Source of the DNA: Stachybotrys elegans
Taxonomy: Eukaryota; Ascomycota; Sordariomycetes; Hypocreales; Stachybotryaceae
Assembly (NCBI GenBank): GCA_020746835.1
Contig: JAGPNK010000001.1
Location: 1,054,001-1,118,000, forward strand
Reading direction: 5' to 3'
Length of the DNA: 64,000 bases
Shown here: positions 60,763 to 64,000 of the stretch, piece after piece
Numbering within the stretch: the first letter of the stretch is position 1
How the letters are laid out: each line of letters starts with the position of its first letter
Translations under genes and position numbers: made by a program
Notes under the pieces: model-generated
The model's input: the letters and a program-made list of their open reading frames with translations, nothing else
What the model was told of the DNA's origin: nothing
Databases searched by the model: none

Positions 60763-61929
60763 TTATTTCTCGAGGTACGAGCCAAGACCCCATAGCAGAG
60801 CACACCCTGCCAGGACGGTAGCACCGACGACCTTGTTGGTCAGCCAGTTCTCAGTATTGAGAGGCGTAGCCCCAGGCAGCTTCTTGACGACCTTCTGGGG
60901 GGTAGCGGGAGGCGTCATGGTGGTGTTCCTGGCAGCGAGGTCTTCCTCAGCCTCGCGCTTTCGCAGGACCGCAATCTTCTTGCTGAGCTCGAGAAGCTCT
61001 TCCTCAAGAGCCATGTCCTTTGCCTGGTCGACCTCGACGTTTTGGATGTTGCCGAAGAAGTCGGTGATGCGCCGGCTCCGGGCCGCGTCGGCGCCGCCGT
61101 TGAAAAGATCGTAGCGGACACCGGGGTTGGAGTGAATCTTCTCGTAGTCGTAGCTGTCGAAGAGCTCGCCGATTGTCTTCCTGCTGCTGAGGTCTTTGAC
61201 CTGGGCCTCGAGGAACTCGAGATTGTAGTATGTGAATCGGTCAATGACGGCGACGCCAACGTCGTTGTCGGCGTGGTGTGAGTAGGACGACTGGTCGAGC
61301 TCGGAGGATCCGGTGGCAATGATGTTGGGCGAGTAGAGTCGGCTGTACATGGTGTTGGCCTGGCAGGTGTCGATCATGAAGAGGATCTCGTGGTATCTCT
61401 TCTTCTCCCACATCTGCTCAAAGGCGTCGGCAAGATCAAAGGCGCCAATCTCCTCGGCATCCTGAAACTTGAGGAACTCGTTGCCGCCGTGGCCAGTCAT
61501 GTAAACGAGGATGTTGCTTCGGTCGTCGGTCAAGAGCCGCTTGCTGCGGGGCATCTCGGCACCGACACGGTCGGTCAGGAGGCGGATGAAGTTCTCGACA
61601 GTCACCTCATAGCCGCGGTAGTCCACCTCGATATTGTCGCCATAGAGATCGACGGCACGATCCGAGTTGCTGTATACGGTGCCGGGGAACGCGTTGCGGG
61701 GGTTGCACGCCATGTCATCGGGCAGCATGAGGATGATCTGGGAGTCCGGGATTCCCAGCCGCTTGACGGTGCGGTACATGGAGAGGACATTGGCGAGATG
61801 ACGGTAGTTGAACCAGAAGCGCGAGGTGCAGACGAGGACGGCCCAATTGCTGGTGTGCTCGGCGAGGACGAGGGATGCCAGGACGACGGCGGCAAGGGCG
61901 GCCGAGAGGCGCAGATCGGACGCCCTCAT
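60763..61929 (-). CDS. gpi8: GPI-anchor transamidase catalytic subunit
   Basis: Cysteine protease-like subunit (family C13) of the ER transamidase that cuts the C-terminal signal of precursor proteins and attaches the GPI anchor. A single exon codes 388 residues. The start at 61929 was chosen because it places a clean signal peptide first (residues 1-23, ending SLVLAEH); an in-frame ATG at 61977 would put a His-rich stretch before it. NWAVLVCTSRFWFNYRH opens the catalytic domain, with His147 in MTGHGGNEF and Cys189 in MIDTCQANTMY as the catalytic pair. A membrane helix (about 362-384, VVGATVLAGCALLWGLGSYL) lies at the C terminus. Length and architecture match yeast Gpi8 and human PIGK. It lacks introns, unlike almost every neighbour. 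Confidence 0.96.
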   Translation of the reverse strand: MRASDLRLSAALAAVVLASLVLAEHTSNWAVLVCTSRFWFNYRHLANVLSMYRTVKRLGIPDSQIILMLPDDMACNPRNAFPGTVYSNSDRAVDLYGDNIEVDYRGYEVTVENFIRLLTDRVGAEMPRSKRLLTDDRSNILVYMTGHGGNEFLKFQDAEEIGAFDLADAFEQMWEKKRYHEILFMIDTCQANTMYSRLYSPNIIATGSSELDQSSYSHHADNDVGVAVIDRFTYYNLEFLEAQVKDLSSRKTIGELFDSYDYEKIHSNPGVRYDLFNGGADAARSRRITDFFGNIQNVEVDQAKDMALEEELLELSKKIAVLRKREAEEDLAARNTTMTPPATPQKVVKKLPGATPLNTENWLTNKVVGATVLAGCALLWGLGSYLEK

Positions 61930-64000
61930 CGTGGGCAGGTGATGCAAGTGACGATGCTGCAGCGGAAGAAGACGCAATGGCGGGCGACAGAAAGGTGATG
62001 TTGACGTTGATCAACAGCGTCGGGTCAAGAGTCGATTTGTCTTCTGACGTGACAAGGAGGGCTTACCAATCTAGGGGTGTAACAGTGGCCCCGCAGTGCC
62101 AACAGCAGTACCCAGGGAAAGTGTAGGTCTAAAGGTGGCTGCATTAGGCTGAGCTCGGAATTTAGTACCGGGAACTGCAACGTTATTGGCATTAAGCATT
62201 ACAAATCGGGATGCCTTGTATTTCTCATTGTCGATACCTCCATATTTGATAAAGATGCTACATATGTACCAATGGAGATGACGTGAGTGATGGGTCAGCT
62301 CTTTCTGGTTTCTGAGCGAATTGAGCTTCAACCGTGTACCTCACAGTGCCGAGGGATGGATCGGATGCGCTGTGTCCGTGTAAAGACTAGAAGCCACGAC
62401 GGCATCAATAGTCCGTATTGGTCAACATACCTACTTCAGTGACAGCCAAATTGAAGATGGATGACCATCGCCCTCGGAGGTGGGCCATCCATTGCATGCT
62501 GTCATTGAGTGCTTTGCTGAGAGGTTGGAAATCGTCATGTCATCAAGGTCGAGTTGTTGTGTAATTATACATGTCACAATTCGTTTATGGATTGCTTATC
62601 AGATCGAGCCAAAGGGAGATGGGAACGAACAGTAATGGAAAAGGTCCGTGACTTGTTACCTACCGCAAGCTAAAACATTACTACATAGACTCCCAGTTCC
62701 GCATCTTGATTTTTTTTTTTTTTTTTTTAATGATGAAAAAGGCCCCTCTCCGATGGATGTCCGTGGTGGGTTTCCAGAACCCAGAGCCACCGTCCACAAA
62801 GCCCGCAAGGCGTGATGCCGACAGCCTAAAATATCAAAGATTTCAGGTGGGTAGGCCGCTAGACCCCATTCCTGGCTTGCCCGCTCCGGCAGGACCCTGG
62901 CTGAGCCAAACGGCCCCACGTGGTGTGAGCATGTGGCCTGGCGAGTCTGTCCATAATTCCATCCAGAGAGGGGAAATTTCCGAAGGCTGTTTGTGATGGC
63001 GAGGAGCCAAGGGCGCACAGGCCGACGTGCTGAAGCTGAACGTTCTGGATCTGAGACGGCGGAGGGAAGGCGGGAAAAATGAGGGGGGAAGGTGAATCAA
63101 GGGCTGAATCGAAACAACTAGACCTACCAATTAGAGAAATGCGTGATGTCTGCGTCTGTGGTGTGTTGCGCATGTGTATATGGGTGTGTATGTGGCGTGA
63201 CATGGCATGACTACTACTAGGTAATGTAATGTACAGCATTTCCTCAATCCAGCCAAAACAAAACTCACAACTTCTGACGTCGCCACGCATGCGAAACAAG
63301 CTGGTACAGCCCGCTCGCAACCGCAAAACTACACGTCAACCAACCCCTGCTCGGGGCATCCAGGGTCGTCTGTCTGCGCCCACTGCGACTGGGCTGAGCG
63401 GCAGCGGCAAGACTCTCCTGTGACGCGTCGGCCAGCAGCTTGCGACGACACACCTGAAGAGAGAGGCACTGCAGGCAGGCGAGGGGGTCTTCGGGATTGT
63501 GTACCCTCTTTGGTCCCGGCTGCTTTCGGGCCAGCAACGCCTCTCGTAACGCGCGCGCTTCCAAGTCATCTCAGGAAATTTCCCACATCACATGCCGATT
63601 TCCAACCAAGCAATCAATCTCCCCCCGCCTTTGCCCTCCCTGCACACACACCCTCCTCCTCCCTCTCCTCCACCCCTTGTCCTGTCCCTGGGTCTAAACC
63701 AGCCAGTCGATTCCTCACAAGGCCTGGCACACAGCGCCCAGCCTGGATCATCCTGGGCTGGTTCATCGTGGACTCTCTCTGCCTGGCCCTCTGGCCACGG
63801 ACGGCCTGCGGGCCGTTTAATCTCGCCCTCGCTGTTCGCTCCGCTCCGTCATCCGTCGCCCGTTGCGCATGACCAGCAGAAAATCGAGGCGCGGCCAAAA
63901 AATCACGGCAAACATCCAACACTACTAAAAACCTGTTAACCGCCTCGGCACACCTCCTCCTCCCTCTTCTTTTTTCTCTTTCCTCCCAACAGGCATCTTG
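61930..64000. other. Intergenic region at the right edge, no gene seen
   Basis: The first part is the GPI8 promoter. A T19 run lies at 62710-62728. From about 63590 to 63690 and again at 63948-63989 the plus strand is rich in C and T, like a fungal promoter and leader, and the last bases contain CCCAACAG, a possible intron acceptor. A gene starting to the right of the window is likely. Open frames up to 155 codons here (for example 62859-63326 minus and 63420-63872 plus) have no domain. Confidence 0.5.
62710..62728. repeat. Homopolymer T19
   Basis: Nineteen T in a row, 0.8 kb upstream of the GPI8 gene. Poly(dA:dT) tracts can exclude nucleosomes; no specific role is claimed. Confidence 0.85.

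Noticed and set aside
62859..63872. Open frames near the right edge on both strands
   Set aside because: Pro/Ser-rich translations of CT-rich promoter-like DNA; no recognisable domain.

Overview
The window is nuclear DNA from a filamentous ascomycete (Pezizomycotina, most likely Sordariomycetes). The evidence is many short introns (47 to 83 bases) with GTRNGT donors, CTRAC-like branch sites and YAG acceptors; high GC at third codon positions; intergenic stretches of 0.3 to 8.5 kb rich in microsatellites and pyrimidine tracts; and typically fungal genes (a Hog1 MAP kinase with a TGY loop, a group III G-alpha, a Clr5-domain protein, a DUF1774 membrane protein, a fungal MscL). The species cannot be named from the sequence. 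I rebuilt each gene by joining exons by eye, checking codon phase at every junction and family motifs across it. No search was run.

Layout, left to right. 1-10057 (+): 3' three quarters of the cytoplasmic dynein heavy chain. 11027-12388 (-): Clr5-domain protein. 14866-15891 (+): DUF1774 multi-pass membrane protein. 16415-17002 (+): AcpS/Ppt2-type phosphopantetheinyl transferase. 18100-22978 (+): ABCC (MRP-type) transporter. 23625-25153 (-): Hog1-type stress MAP kinase. 29070-32067 (-): glycogen phosphorylase. 34828-36175 (-): group III G-protein alpha subunit. 36176-44704: 8.5 kb without a convincing gene. 44705-47179 (+): Avl9-like secretory protein. 47869-50426 (-): cullin-1. 52961-54083 (+): secreted epoxide-hydrolase-like protein. 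54451-55607 (-): SRF1-like membrane protein. 57575-58904 (+): NAD-isocitrate dehydrogenase subunit 2. 59541-60269 (+): MscL-type mechanosensitive channel. 60763-61929 (-): GPI8 transamidase catalytic subunit. 61930-64000: no gene seen; probably the promoter region of a gene to the right.

Most of these are single-copy housekeeping or signalling genes, each with its own promoter. They do not form an operon or a biosynthetic cluster. Several act in related physiology (Hog1 and MscL in osmotic stress; G-alpha, cAMP and glycogen phosphorylase in nutrient signalling), but their closeness looks coincidental.

I did not find a clearly new biological system. The points most worth a second look are the four-cysteine tail of the fungal MscL, the 8.5 kb gene-free stretch with dense GGTA/TACC words and perfect palindromes, a well-formed intron just after the stop codon of the Clr5 gene, a frame-preserving 51-base intron in the ABC transporter, and a 92-base pure purine tract.
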